Below, in pieces: positions 43,617-52,234 of a stretch of DNA of 64,000 nucleotides. The translations under genes and the position numbers were made by a program. The notes below the pieces were generated by a model. The model worked only from the letters and a program-made list of their open reading frames with translations. It made no database searches and was not told where the DNA came from. Source of the stretch: Candidatus Kuenenia stuttgartensis (GTDB lineage Bacteria; Planctomycetota; Phycisphaerae; Phycisphaerales; SM1A02); assembly GCA_945902075.1 (NCBI GenBank), contig CAMDMA010000009.1, positions 34,601-98,600 of the forward strand, written 5' to 3'. How positions within the stretch are numbered: position 1 is the first letter of the stretch; each line of letters opens with the position of its first letter.

Positions 43617-46124
43617 ATGGACGACCGCAGCGAGGAACAACTCGCGACTGATTTCCTCTACGGGAACGTGGACAAGCCGACGAAGGTCGAGCCGCCGCGT
43701 ATTCGTGGAGTGCGGCTCGATAGGCTGATCGGTGAGGGTGCGTTTGGTGTGGTGTGGCAGGGGGAGCAGTTTGAGCCAGTTTTGCGCCCGGTGGCTGTCA
43801 AGATTCTTCGAATCGGGGCAATGGGTTCAAACGCGCAGCGGCGATTTGAGGCGGAGAAGCTTGCACTTGCGCGGCTAGAACATCCGCACATCGCCCACAT
43901 TCTCGACGCCGGTACAACCGCCGAGGGTTCACCGTACCTCGTGATGGATTACATCGACGGTATCTCGTTTGACCTGTGGTGCCATCGACAGCGCGACGAT
44001 GTCGCATCTCGTGTGCGGATGTGCATTCTCGTGTGCCGCGCAATTGGTTACGCGCATCGGCAGGGAATTCTGCATCGCGATCTGAAACCCGCAAACGTGC
44101 TTGTCCGATCGATCGCGTCTGGAGTTTCCGAAGCCGCGACCGACGAGCCCCGCATCATTGACTTCGGGGTAGCCAAACTTGTCGGCGATGATGCACTGCG
44201 CACGCGAACTCTTCAAGGGCCAACTGCGGCAACGCCGCTGTACATGTCGCCCGAGATTGCAGCTGGCGCGAGTGAGATTGATGGAAGAGTCGATGTCTGG
44301 TCGCTCGGAGTGATGCTATTTGAAGCGCTTGTCGGTTCGCGTCCATTTTCGAGTAGCCGCTCCGGTATCGCCGCAACTTTTGATCTGCAGAAGCAGATCA
44401 CTGAAGGCTCGGCACTCCGCCCGAGCGACGCGCTTCCACCAAACGCTCCGCGTGCGCTCCGTGCGGCCCTTGAAGATGACCTCGATTGGATTGTACTTCG
44501 TGCGCTTGAACGTTCTCCCGCGCGGCGATATCTCACCCCAGACGAACTCGCGGATGATCTCGTGCGATGGATTGAAGGCGTGCCGGTGATCGCGCGACCG
44601 AGTAGTGGGCTGTATCGGCTTCGAAAATTCGCTCGGCGCAATCGCGCGGCGTTTACCACGGGAATTGCTTGCGCGACCGCGATCGGACTTGCCGCAGGTG
44701 TACTCGTTGTAGGAACGTTGCAGAGCCGCCGCGACGCGACACGGTGGCGGGAAATCGCGGCATTCAATGAGCGCATGCTTACGGCGATCGACCCAGCGGT
44801 AGCGCAGGGGCTTGATCCAACGCTCATGCGAATGGTGCTCGAAGAATCAGAGGCTGAACTCAGTCGGAGCACGCGCGATGTTGCTGTCGAAGCGGAGATC
44901 CGAATGTCGCTCGGGAACGCCTATGCGGCGACCGGGGACTCAGAGAGAGCGCTTCAGCAGTACGGCCGCGTACGAAAGCTTCGGCTCGACGCAGGAGTCG
45001 ATCCTGAATCTCCGCCGCTTCGGGCTGTCGCAAACGCGATCGGTCGCGTTCTTGTGGAAGCCGGCCGACTCGATGAAGCTGGCCCAGAGCTTGACGCTGC
45101 AACCCGTGCTCGCGACACGATCGCAGCGCAGGCCCGTCATAATCGGGCATCGCTCTCTCGTGCGCGCGGCGACCTCGCGCGCGCCGAAGCTGAACTGCGC
45201 GCGGCACTCTTACTCAAGCGCGAACTACGTGTTCCTGATCTCTCGGTTCTTGACACCGAACAGGAGCTTGCGCTCGTGATCGCCGAGCAGGGACGATACG
45301 CCGACGCTGAGCCGATCGCCCGTTCGGTGCTCAGCGCGAAGCTTGCGGTACTCGGTAACTTGCACCCAGACAGCTTGCGTGCTGCAAACAACCTCGCCGA
45401 AGTTCTTCTCGCCCAAGAGGCGACAGCCGAGGCGAGTGCACTGCTCGAAGAGACGGTTCGAGGATGCGACTCCGTACTGGGTTCGGCGCATCCAGACACA
45501 CTCGCCGCACGCAACAATCTTGCTGGTGTGCTCCGCGAGCGCGGCAACCTGGAAGCCGCGGCATCGCTCTACACAGCGAATCGGGTCGCGTTTCTTGAGT
45601 CGCGTGGGTCCGATGATCCGCGCTCGATTCTTGCGGGAACCAATCTTGCCCATTGCTTGTCGCTCATCGGTCGCGATGACGAAGCCGCGCAGCTCTTTCG
45701 CGAAGTGCAGATCGAAGCGCTCAAAGTGCTTGGTCCGACACATCGTTATACGCTCGCGAACGATGCCAATTACGCGACTCACCTGGTGAATACCCAACGC
45801 GAGGCAGAGGCTGTTGTGCTTCTTGACCGCACGGTTCCCTTGCTGGAGCGTGAACTAAGCCCCAATCATCCGCAGAGTCGAGCTGCGCGACTGACGCTGG
45901 CGGCTGCGCGACTCTCGATGGGCCAGCCAGAGGCGGCACTTGAGGCTCTGGGTGATATCGAGGCGATGACCATGACTGAATCACAGCGCCAAGGTGCAAT
46001 CGGTCAGCGAACCTTGGAGACTGCAGCGGTGGCCGCTGAAGCTGTGGGTAATGCGGAACTTGCGAAGCGATTGCGAGCGCGGCTCGAATCGCCGCCTCAT
46101 CCGGCTGGTGCGCGTAACGATTGA
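43617..46124 (+). CDS. Ser/Thr protein kinase (Hanks type) with transmembrane segment and TPR domain
   Basis: 835 residues. The kinase domain spans ~30-325 with LIGEGAFGVVWQG (P-loop), K62 in VAVKIL, catalytic loop ILHRDLKPANVLV (D155) and DFGVAKL, so it should be active. One membrane helix at ~345-367 (GIACATAIGLAAGVLVVGTL) puts the rest outside the cytoplasm. The C-terminal ~450 residues hold about ten TPR units (LGNLHPDSLRAANNLAEVLL, LGSAHPDTLAARNNLAGVLR) of the kinesin-light-chain type. This architecture is expanded in planctomycetes. Start ATG 43617; GTG 43572 is possible. Convergent with the L,D-transpeptidase gene, overlapping it by 28 bp. Confidence 0.92.
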   Translation: MDDRSEEQLATDFLYGNVDKPTKVEPPRIRGVRLDRLIGEGAFGVVWQGEQFEPVLRPVAVKILRIGAMGSNAQRRFEAEKLALARLEHPHIAHILDAGTTAEGSPYLVMDYIDGISFDLWCHRQRDDVASRVRMCILVCRAIGYAHRQGILHRDLKPANVLVRSIASGVSEAATDEPRIIDFGVAKLVGDDALRTRTLQGPTAATPLYMSPEIAAGASEIDGRVDVWSLGVMLFEALVGSRPFSSSRSGIAATFDLQKQITEGSALRPSDALPPNAPRALRAALEDDLDWIVLRALERSPARRYLTPDELADDLVRWIEGVPVIARPSSGLYRLRKFARRNRAAFTTGIACATAIGLAAGVLVVGTLQSRRDATRWREIAAFNERMLTAIDPAVAQGLDPTLMRMVLEESEAELSRSTRDVAVEAEIRMSLGNAYAATGDSERALQQYGRVRKLRLDAGVDPESPPLRAVANAIGRVLVEAGRLDEAGPELDAATRARDTIAAQARHNRASLSRARGDLARAEAELRAALLLKRELRVPDLSVLDTEQELALVIAEQGRYADAEPIARSVLSAKLAVLGNLHPDSLRAANNLAEVLLAQEATAEASALLEETVRGCDSVLGSAHPDTLAARNNLAGVLRERGNLEAAASLYTANRVAFLESRGSDDPRSILAGTNLAHCLSLIGRDDEAAQLFREVQIEALKVLGPTHRYTLANDANYATHLVNTQREAEAVVLLDRTVPLLERELSPNHPQSRAARLTLAAARLSMGQPEAALEALGDIEAMTMTESQRQGAIGQRTLETAAVAAEAVGNAELAKRLRARLESPPHPAGARND

Positions 46125-46873
46125 AGCTCCGCACGAAGCACCGAATAGAGTTCGCTTGCCCACGCGGGTAATGCGTCGCCAGTGGGAGCATCACGAGTTT
46201 CGAGATCCCAGGGGACCACGAGGAGTCGCGCTTGGTTTAAGCCACAATCAGCAGCGATTGTGAAGAGTTCCTCGGCGACCAAATCGCCCATCGCAAGGCA
46301 ACCGACTGAGACGGCGCCTCCATGGATCATGATGTCATTACCGAGACTTTTACCTGACAAATCACGGCCGTCGATCCTCGCCATCTCTCTGTCGAAGGCA
46401 CTGGGATAGCCCACTCGCAACGCGATGTGAAACCGACTGGATGGATGCAGTGATTCAAAACCGTACACACCTTCCGGCACTTGCAGATCGCCCTCAAGTA
46501 GTTTCGGCCCCGGTCCGCCGCTCGCTGCGAGTATTGGGAACCTAACAAGTAGGCTTTGTGAACCATCCGGTGCAGCGGCATAGACGTCGAGCTGTCGCTC
46601 GGCCTTCAGCGCCACGAAAGTGACCGACGGAGGCGGATAGACGACGCCGACAGCATCGCAGCGTGTGCGCCAACGCAGCCGACATCGGTCACCGAAGTCG
46701 GCAAGCCGTTCGGATACGGAGCGAGGCGGACGGGTTGAATCGCGCATGGTTTGAAGGAGATTCTGGCCTGTTGGGTGGAAGACGAAGGCCAACACCAGAA
46801 GCGTCGCCGGCAGGGTGATTGCCGCGATATAGAGGAGCAACTTTCGAATTGAATCTGAGCCAGGCGAGTTCAT
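46097..46873 (-). CDS. L,D-transpeptidase (YkuD) membrane protein
   Basis: 258 residues from ATG 46873. One N-terminal membrane helix (~11-31) anchors a YkuD domain whose active-site motif IMIHGGAVSVGCLAMGD gives H184, S189 and nucleophile C192. YkuD enzymes form 3-3 crosslinks in peptidoglycan or attach proteins to it. Length is short and there is no LysM or other binding domain. This is one sign that the organism makes peptidoglycan. An upstream open frame to 47110 lies in a non-coding region and is not supported. Confidence 0.85.
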   Translation of the reverse strand: MNSPGSDSIRKLLLYIAAITLPATLLVLAFVFHPTGQNLLQTMRDSTRPPRSVSERLADFGDRCRLRWRTRCDAVGVVYPPPSVTFVALKAERQLDVYAAAPDGSQSLLVRFPILAASGGPGPKLLEGDLQVPEGVYGFESLHPSSRFHIALRVGYPSAFDREMARIDGRDLSGKSLGNDIMIHGGAVSVGCLAMGDLVAEELFTIAADCGLNQARLLVVPWDLETRDAPTGDALPAWASELYSVLRAELQSLRAPAG

Positions 46874-47127
46874 GGTTTGTGTCTGGTTCGAAGAGAGATT
46901 TGCCTGCAGGCGGTGTGCGCTGAATCGGGTTGGTTCTCCGCGCTGAACGATCTCGCCACCTCCGAAACACCACTTAACAGAATACATATTATGAGACGTT
47001 CGATTTGCCGAAACTCTCAGGAAGGGGGTGCGGCCGACGCGATCAGCATCGACCAATTCGACGGTAGTTCCACAGCCATTGGCCAGCATCAAACGAACCT
47101 TACGCGTCACGCCGTACGATTCCGCTC

Positions 47128-47628
47128 ATGACTGAAGGTCGCGCTGACTCCGCCGAGACCCCGCGCCTCTTTCCAGAGCCGACAGAGACGACTCAACTGC
47201 AAGCATTTGCGCCGCTGTGTTCTGTCTTCCGTCGGTTTCTTAAGAGCCGCGATCTCAAGTACACGCAGGAGCGCGCAGACGTACTCGACGCGATCATCGC
47301 CCGTGATGGCGCGTTCGAAGCTGAAGAGTTGTTGCTGGATCTGCGCGCCCGCGGACATGATGTTTCGAAGGCCACGGTGTATCGCACGATCCGACTTTTG
47401 CTCGACGCCGGAATCATCACGCAGTCGCTGTTCGATGCGAAGCAATCGCACTACGAGTTACTCTACGGCCGCGAGCCGCGCGACTGCATGGTCTGCATGA
47501 AGACCGGTCGTCGAATCGAGTTCAGCAGCAAGGAACTCACGGCTCTGCGCGACCGGATCTGTCGAGAACTCGGTTGGCAACCGGTTGGACACCGATTCCA
47601 GATCTTTGCGGTTTCGCCACGCGAGTAG
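47128..47628 (+). CDS. Fur-family transcriptional regulator with altered metal-site residues
   Basis: 166 residues. The winged helix is recognisable (KSRDLKYTQERADVLDAIIARDGAFEAEEL, DVSKATVYRTIRLLLDAGII). In the dimerisation domain the usual HHDHxxCxxCG becomes PRDCMVCMKTG, so the HHDH regulatory ligands are lost and the CxxC structural pair is reduced to one of its cysteines. There is no C-terminal cysteine pair. The protein may respond to another metal or to a thiol signal. The preceding 254-bp intergenic region has no clear Fur box. Confidence 0.85.
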   Translation: MTEGRADSAETPRLFPEPTETTQLQAFAPLCSVFRRFLKSRDLKYTQERADVLDAIIARDGAFEAEELLLDLRARGHDVSKATVYRTIRLLLDAGIITQSLFDAKQSHYELLYGREPRDCMVCMKTGRRIEFSSKELTALRDRICRELGWQPVGHRFQIFAVSPRE

Positions 47629-47668
47629 CGGTCCGAAGCGCGAACTCAGAGTGCCACCTCTGCGCGCA

Positions 47669-48364
47669 TTACTCATCGAACTCTGGCGCTTCGGTTCCCG
47701 GAATTCGGTGGCGCATGAGGAGCCAGTCGCCGAGATCCGCAAGTCGACAGCGGGGGGAACAGAAGGGGGCTGACGGCGACGGTGCCCCCCCGCTTTCAAC
47801 TGCTCTTCCACACACCGGACAATGCAATGAAGCGATCCTCGGCGCGCGCACAAGCAGGCTCAGTCCCTCGATGATTCGTCGATGCTCCGCGGCCTGTCCC
47901 CCGCCGAACGAAATCGTCGCGACCCGCCCTGCCTCGCAGTCATCGCTGATCGGTGCAGCATGATCGAGTGCAATTCGGATGTGCCGCGCCGGAATGGAAG
48001 TTGTGATCCGCTCGGGCCACTCGATGGCGATCACCGCGTCACCTGTGCACAGTTCGTCGAAACCGATCTGCTCAAGATCGTCGGCTGAGATTCTCCACGC
48101 ATCGATGTGCACGAGCGCCCGTGCCTCGCCGCGGTGGTCCATGCGAATCGTAAATGTCGGGCTCGCGATCGCGCCCGGATCTGCACCGAGGCCAGATGCG
48201 AGGCCGCGGACCATCGTTGTCTTTCCCGCGCCGAGATCACCTGACAATAAGAGGATGAGCGCACCTGGATGAGCTGTGGTAGAGCGTAGGAGATCGCCAA
48301 GAACTTCGCCAAACTGCTCAGTTTCTGCAGTATCGCGAAGATGAAATGCGGCGACATCGATCAT
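47669..48364 (-). CDS. tsaE: TsaE-YacG fusion: tRNA t6A ATPase plus zinc DNA-gyrase inhibitor domain
   Basis: 231 residues. Residues 1-165 are TsaE (YjeE), the ATPase needed with TsaB/TsaD for the t6A modification of tRNA: Walker A SGDLGAGKTTMVRGLA (residues 41-56), SPTFTI and IDAWRISADD, EWPERI. Residues 180-231 are a full YacG zinc domain, HCPVCGR...FCSPRCRLADLGDWL...RIPG with C182, C185, C202 and C206; in E. coli the stand-alone YacG binds and inhibits DNA gyrase. Both domains are normally separate genes. The ATG overlaps the thiL stop by 4 bp. It ends the minus-strand operon pgsA-pgpA-thiL. Confidence 0.93.
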   Translation of the reverse strand: MIDVAAFHLRDTAETEQFGEVLGDLLRSTTAHPGALILLLSGDLGAGKTTMVRGLASGLGADPGAIASPTFTIRMDHRGEARALVHIDAWRISADDLEQIGFDELCTGDAVIAIEWPERITTSIPARHIRIALDHAAPISDDCEAGRVATISFGGGQAAEHRRIIEGLSLLVRAPRIASLHCPVCGRAVESGGAPSPSAPFCSPRCRLADLGDWLLMRHRIPGTEAPEFDE

Positions 48365-49296
48365 CGTCGAACTCCCGCGTCGCCATGTTCGAAACCGAAC
48401 AGGCTCGCATCAAATGAGCCACCTGCTGCACGCACCATCACGCGCGGCGCGCCGGAAACCACGTCGCCGATGCGCGTGATGGCGATTCCGGCGATCTCCT
48501 TGGGTACTTCTCCGCGCGCGGTGAACGCAAGCTCGTAATCTTCACCGTGACCGATCGCGGCTTGGGCATCGAATCCTGCAGTGATTGGGAGACGCGAAAG
48601 TTCGATCTCCATCCCACATCGCGATTGCAGGGCGATATGACCGAGATCGCGGCCAAGGCCATCACTCACATCAATCGCAGCACCGAGTCGATCCCCTAGT
48701 GATTCGACCAACCCATGCGCAACGGCAATGCGCGGCGTGAAGTCCAAATGTCGACCGAGTCCGGTGTCCGCATCCCACGCGCCACCGATGGTTCCAGTCA
48801 CGTAGATTCCATCGCCAACGCGTGCATCCCCTCGAGTGGCCACACCGCGCGTGGTGACAAGTGGAACTGCCAAAATCGTCACCGAAACAACGATCGCGGC
48901 GCGCTCGATACCCGAGGGCATCGTTGCGATATCGCCGCCGATCAGCGGCGCGCCCCAGCGTTCCGCAGTCTCACGAAGTCCTTCGAATAGCCGCCAGATG
49001 CGGTGTTGCTCCGTGTCGCGGGGAAGCGTGACACATGCAACTGTCGCGAGAGTACGAGCGTTCATCATGGCCGCAACATCGCTGACGTTTCGAAGCACAG
49101 CTTTGCGACCGATGAGATAAGGATCACATCCCCAAGGCGTGTGTTGCCCTTCGATCGCACTGTCCGCCGCGACGAGAAGTTGCGACGCACCCGGACAAGC
49201 AAGCATCGCCATGTCGTCGCCTGGTGGCAGGAGGACATCGCGCGGCAATCTCGTGTTGAGAGCAAAAATTTTGCTGAGTACATCGTGTTCGCGCAT
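48361..49296 (-). CDS. thiL: Thiamine-monophosphate kinase
   Basis: Phosphorylates thiamine monophosphate to thiamine diphosphate, the last step of the pathway. 311 residues from ATG 49296, which gives the family N-terminus MREHDVLSKIF; a GTG at 49326 would overlap pgpA by 14 bp. Motifs: LPPGDDMAML (metal site), LIGRKAVLRNVSDVAAM, PLIGGDIATM, AIDVSDGLGRDLGHIA, GEDYELAFT. The usual ThiL glycine/aspartate set is intact. Confidence 0.95.
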   Translation of the reverse strand: MREHDVLSKIFALNTRLPRDVLLPPGDDMAMLACPGASQLLVAADSAIEGQHTPWGCDPYLIGRKAVLRNVSDVAAMMNARTLATVACVTLPRDTEQHRIWRLFEGLRETAERWGAPLIGGDIATMPSGIERAAIVVSVTILAVPLVTTRGVATRGDARVGDGIYVTGTIGGAWDADTGLGRHLDFTPRIAVAHGLVESLGDRLGAAIDVSDGLGRDLGHIALQSRCGMEIELSRLPITAGFDAQAAIGHGEDYELAFTARGEVPKEIAGIAITRIGDVVSGAPRVMVRAAGGSFDASLFGFEHGDAGVRR

Positions 49297-49312
49297 GCGG
49301 GATCCGAGAAAC

Positions 49313-49816
49313 TCACCAGAGAACACGCACCAAGATCTGCGTGGTGATTAGTGCATAGACGCCAGCCACCAGATCATCGATCAGAATCCCGAGTCCGCCC
49401 TCAAACTTCTGCCAACCGCGCGCTGGCGGCGGCTTCACGATGTCGAAAAAGCGAAACGCAAAAAATGCGATCGCGCAGGTTGCAATGATGTGCTCATTCC
49501 GGGCTCCCCAAGGTAGCCACATAAGTGCCAGCGCTTGACCGGCAACCTCATCGGCGACGACAGCACCTGGATCTTTTCGACCGAGCCTTCGCTCGACTTC
49601 GGCACCCCAAACCAGGCATCCAATTCCGAAGACAAGCCCCATTGCCGCAAGCGACATATCAATGGCTCGCGGATCGGTGCCCAACAATGCGAGGACAAGC
49701 GCAAGCACGACTGGCGGGAGCGAGCCCCATGTTCCCGGTGCCGGGCGCATGTTGCCTAGTCCCATGCCAGTCGCGATCCAAACTCCGAAACCGCCCCCAG
49801 TCATCCGTGTGCTCAT
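49313..49816 (-). CDS. pgpA: Phosphatidylglycerophosphatase A
   Basis: Dephosphorylates phosphatidylglycerol phosphate, directly after the step catalysed by PgsA. 167 residues with family motifs GLGNMRPAPGTWGSL, DPGAVVADEVAGQ and FFDIVKPPPARGWQKFEGGLGILIDDLVAG, and three to four membrane segments. It overlaps the pgsA stop by 4 bp, so the two enzymes of phosphatidylglycerol synthesis are coupled. Confidence 0.95.
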   Translation of the reverse strand: MSTRMTGGGFGVWIATGMGLGNMRPAPGTWGSLPPVVLALVLALLGTDPRAIDMSLAAMGLVFGIGCLVWGAEVERRLGRKDPGAVVADEVAGQALALMWLPWGARNEHIIATCAIAFFAFRFFDIVKPPPARGWQKFEGGLGILIDDLVAGVYALITTQILVRVLW

Positions 49817-50472
49817 GTACCCTTCTTTCCGGCGTGCCCGGCGTCCGGCGGAGTTTCAGCGGGAAAGCGCAACGCGCGATGAACATAGGTGACAGCGCTC
49901 AGGATGGTGAGCACCACCGTCGCCCAGGTCGACGCGTCGCGCAGGAAAACCTGCCAATTCGCGGGCTCGATGCGAGTTCCCACGAAGACACAACATCCGA
50001 CGCAGAATGATTGGACAAACATTTTGATCTTGCCTGACCAATCGGCGGGGAATGCAATCCCGCGCGATTCGGCGTAAGAGCGAATGCCGGTGACGAGTAG
50101 TTCGCGAAGCAAGATTACGACGACCATCCAAGGGGCGATGCCTGAGCCAATCATCGCATTCGCAGGAATTGGTTCAAAGATGGGCGAAGCGAGATAGATG
50201 AATCCGCCGAGCACGAGCATTTTGTCGACAAGCGGATCCATCATTCGCCCGAAGACGCTCACGACCGCCCAACGTCGCGCGAGATAGCCATCGACGATGT
50301 CAGACACGGCTGCGACGGCGAAGATCGCCATGGCCCACGAGCCTTCGTATGCGAGTTGCTCTGCAGTTTCACTGCGGTCGAGGCGCTGGAGCATCGCGAA
50401 GAAGACCACGGCAAGGACGAGCCGCACCATGGTGATCGCATTCGGAAGGGCGCGCCGAAGCGGCGTCTGCAT
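49813..50472 (-). CDS. pgsA: CDP-diacylglycerol-glycerol-3-phosphate 3-phosphatidyltransferase
   Basis: Makes phosphatidylglycerol phosphate from CDP-DAG and glycerol-3-phosphate. 219 residues; the CDP-alcohol phosphotransferase signature is complete in SDIVDGYLARRWAVVSVFGRMMDPLVDK, read as D-x2-DG-x2-AR-x8-G-x3-D-x3-D. N-terminal LPNAITMVRLVLA is typical. First gene of the operon pgsA-pgpA-thiL-tsaE/yacG; divergent from nuoJ with 181 bp between starts. Confidence 0.96.
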   Translation of the reverse strand: MQTPLRRALPNAITMVRLVLAVVFFAMLQRLDRSETAEQLAYEGSWAMAIFAVAAVSDIVDGYLARRWAVVSVFGRMMDPLVDKMLVLGGFIYLASPIFEPIPANAMIGSGIAPWMVVVILLRELLVTGIRSYAESRGIAFPADWSGKIKMFVQSFCVGCCVFVGTRIEPANWQVFLRDASTWATVVLTILSAVTYVHRALRFPAETPPDAGHAGKKGT

Positions 50473-50653
50473 GGCCGGATCCTACCGTGGCGCTTCGGTG
50501 TCGCGTTGTCGCTTGGTTGCGGGAAACCGTCGCGAGCCATACATTCCCACCCTTTCCTGCCCGATTGTCGGGCGACCTTGTGTTGGGGAGGCCAACCCGA
50601 CCGGAACATTGCGGCGATTTGCCGCAGCGACCGAGAACTTTCGAGAACGCGGC

Positions 50654-51760
50654 ATGGATTTCGCCTTTCCTCCCCTCCTCTCGCATGCAGTGCTCGCCGA
50701 GGCTGCGATCACTGCACCCGCTGCCGCGCCCGCCATCGCGCTTACGATCGCTGCCGCAATCAGCGCTGCAGGTCTCGCGCTACTGATGCAACCCGGCCGT
50801 CAAGGCATGCGCCTTGCCGGAAGCGTGATCGGCCTCGCAGGCTTTGCAGCGCTCGCGGTAGAAGTGCTGAAGCGCACGACCACCGATGGCGATACGACTG
50901 GGTTCCCGCCGGTCTTCCCGCTCGTCTTCGGCTGTATCTCGTTGATCGGTGCAGCGCGCATGATTTCGCACCCGCGCCCGGTCTTTGCCGCGCTCTACTT
51001 CATTCTCGTTGTCATCGCGACTGCGGGCATGTTCTTGCTTCTCGGCGCAGAATTCATGGCATTCTCGCTCGTGATCGTCTACGCCGGTGCGATCCTTATC
51101 ACCTACATGTTTGTGCTCATGCTTGCACAGCAGTCGCCGGTCGCTGGCGTCGGCGACGCTTGGTATGACCGAGTCCCTCGCGAATCCATTTCCGCGGTGG
51201 TGATCGGATTTGTGATGCTCGCCACACTGTCGGACGCGTATTTCTCGAAGAATGCGCAGCGCTTTCTTGAGGACCGCACGGTGGCAACGGAGGCGGAGGG
51301 GATCAACGCGAGTTGGGCGCGGCTCGACAGTATGCCGAAACTTTTGTTGGAAACGACACGCGATGCATACGCCGCCGAATGGAAGTTAGCGCGCAAGAAC
51401 GGTGGCACTGGGGATATGCCGGAGCTCACTGGAATCGTGCGGGCAAGCGGCGGGTCTGCAATAAAAATCAGCGGTGACACTGCGAGCGTCGAGGCGACTC
51501 TTGCGGATGGCTCGACGACATTGGTGGCACTCCCGGTTTCAATGCTTCCCATGAACAGCCGCCAAGTGGGCGTTGATCTTGTCTCGAAGTTTCCCGCTGG
51601 CCTTGAAATTGCGGGTGTGGTGTTGCTGATGGCACTCTTTGGAGCGGTGATCCTCGCACGCAAGCAGATCGAACTTGGTGAGGATGAGCGCCGCGAGATC
51701 GCCGGAATGCGTCGATTCACGGTTGATGGCGAGTCCGGCGGAACGGGAGGTTCGCGGTGA
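50654..51760 (+). CDS. nuoJ: NADH-quinone oxidoreductase subunit J
   Basis: Membrane-arm subunit of complex I next to the quinone site. 368 residues against ~170-200 for most NuoJ. Five membrane segments are visible (e.g. FAALYFILVVIATAGMFLLLGAEFMAFSLVIVYAGAI split over two helices). A hydrophilic insertion of ~100 residues at about 185-300 precedes the last helix, EIAGVVLLMALFGAVILARK. ATG 50654 is chosen because upstream codons overlap pgsA. It overlaps nuoK by 4 bp and opens the operon nuoJKLMN. Confidence 0.9.
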   Translation: MDFAFPPLLSHAVLAEAAITAPAAAPAIALTIAAAISAAGLALLMQPGRQGMRLAGSVIGLAGFAALAVEVLKRTTTDGDTTGFPPVFPLVFGCISLIGAARMISHPRPVFAALYFILVVIATAGMFLLLGAEFMAFSLVIVYAGAILITYMFVLMLAQQSPVAGVGDAWYDRVPRESISAVVIGFVMLATLSDAYFSKNAQRFLEDRTVATEAEGINASWARLDSMPKLLLETTRDAYAAEWKLARKNGGTGDMPELTGIVRASGGSAIKISGDTASVEATLADGSTTLVALPVSMLPMNSRQVGVDLVSKFPAGLEIAGVVLLMALFGAVILARKQIELGEDERREIAGMRRFTVDGESGGTGGSR

Positions 51761-52098
51761 ATGCACTGACTTCCACACTCGCTGCGTCCGATGCAGCGAC
51801 GGTCAACATCGCGCTCCTCGTAAGCGCGCTGCTCTTCACCTGTGGCCTCATCGGCTTTCTTAGTCGACGCAACATGATCATCATGTTCCTCTGCACAGAA
51901 CTTATGTTCCAGGCGGCGGCGTTGGCCATGATCGCGTTTGGCAAGGTGCACCATGACATCTCGGGCGAGGTCTTTGTGATCTTCATTCTTACGGTTGCGG
52001 CCGCAGAAGCAGCGCTCGCACTTGGCCTGGTCGTGCTCCTCTATCGCCGTCGCGAGACGCTTGATTCTGAGGCATGGTCAGAACTGAAGGAAGCGTGA
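51757..52098 (+). CDS. nuoK: NADH-quinone oxidoreductase subunit K
   Basis: 113 residues with three membrane helices, antiporter-like subunit of complex I. The conserved glutamates are present in MFLCTELMFQAAAL and AAAEAALALGLV. The start is a GTG at 51757 overlapping the nuoJ stop, with GGGAGG before it. The following 136-bp gap to nuoL includes a short tandem repeat (ATACAGCCCGTG/ATACAGCCCGCG at 52150-52173). Confidence 0.95.
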   Translation: MNALTSTLAASDAATVNIALLVSALLFTCGLIGFLSRRNMIIMFLCTELMFQAAALAMIAFGKVHHDISGEVFVIFILTVAAAEAALALGLVVLLYRRRETLDSEAWSELKEA

Positions 52099-52149
52099 GC
52101 CCCCATGACGCTTTTTGAACCGCGTTGAAAGCACGCTCAAGCGCCCGTC

Positions 52150-52173
52150 ATACAGCCCGTGATACAGCCCGCG
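52150..52173. repeat. 12-bp direct repeat in the nuoK-nuoL gap (2 copies)
   Basis: ATACAGCCCGTG followed by ATACAGCCCGCG. Short, but follows the same gene-end pattern as other repeats in the window. Confidence 0.7.
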
Positions 52174-52234
52174 ACCAAGACTGTGGTCAAACCACACCGC
52201 CCTTGGAAGCAGACCCCGGCCAAGTGAATCTCGA

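Noticed and set aside
46873..47128. Fur box in the upstream region of the Fur-family gene
   Set aside because: The AT-rich stretch AATACATATTATGAG lacks the symmetric 7-1-7 pattern; treated as no evidence.
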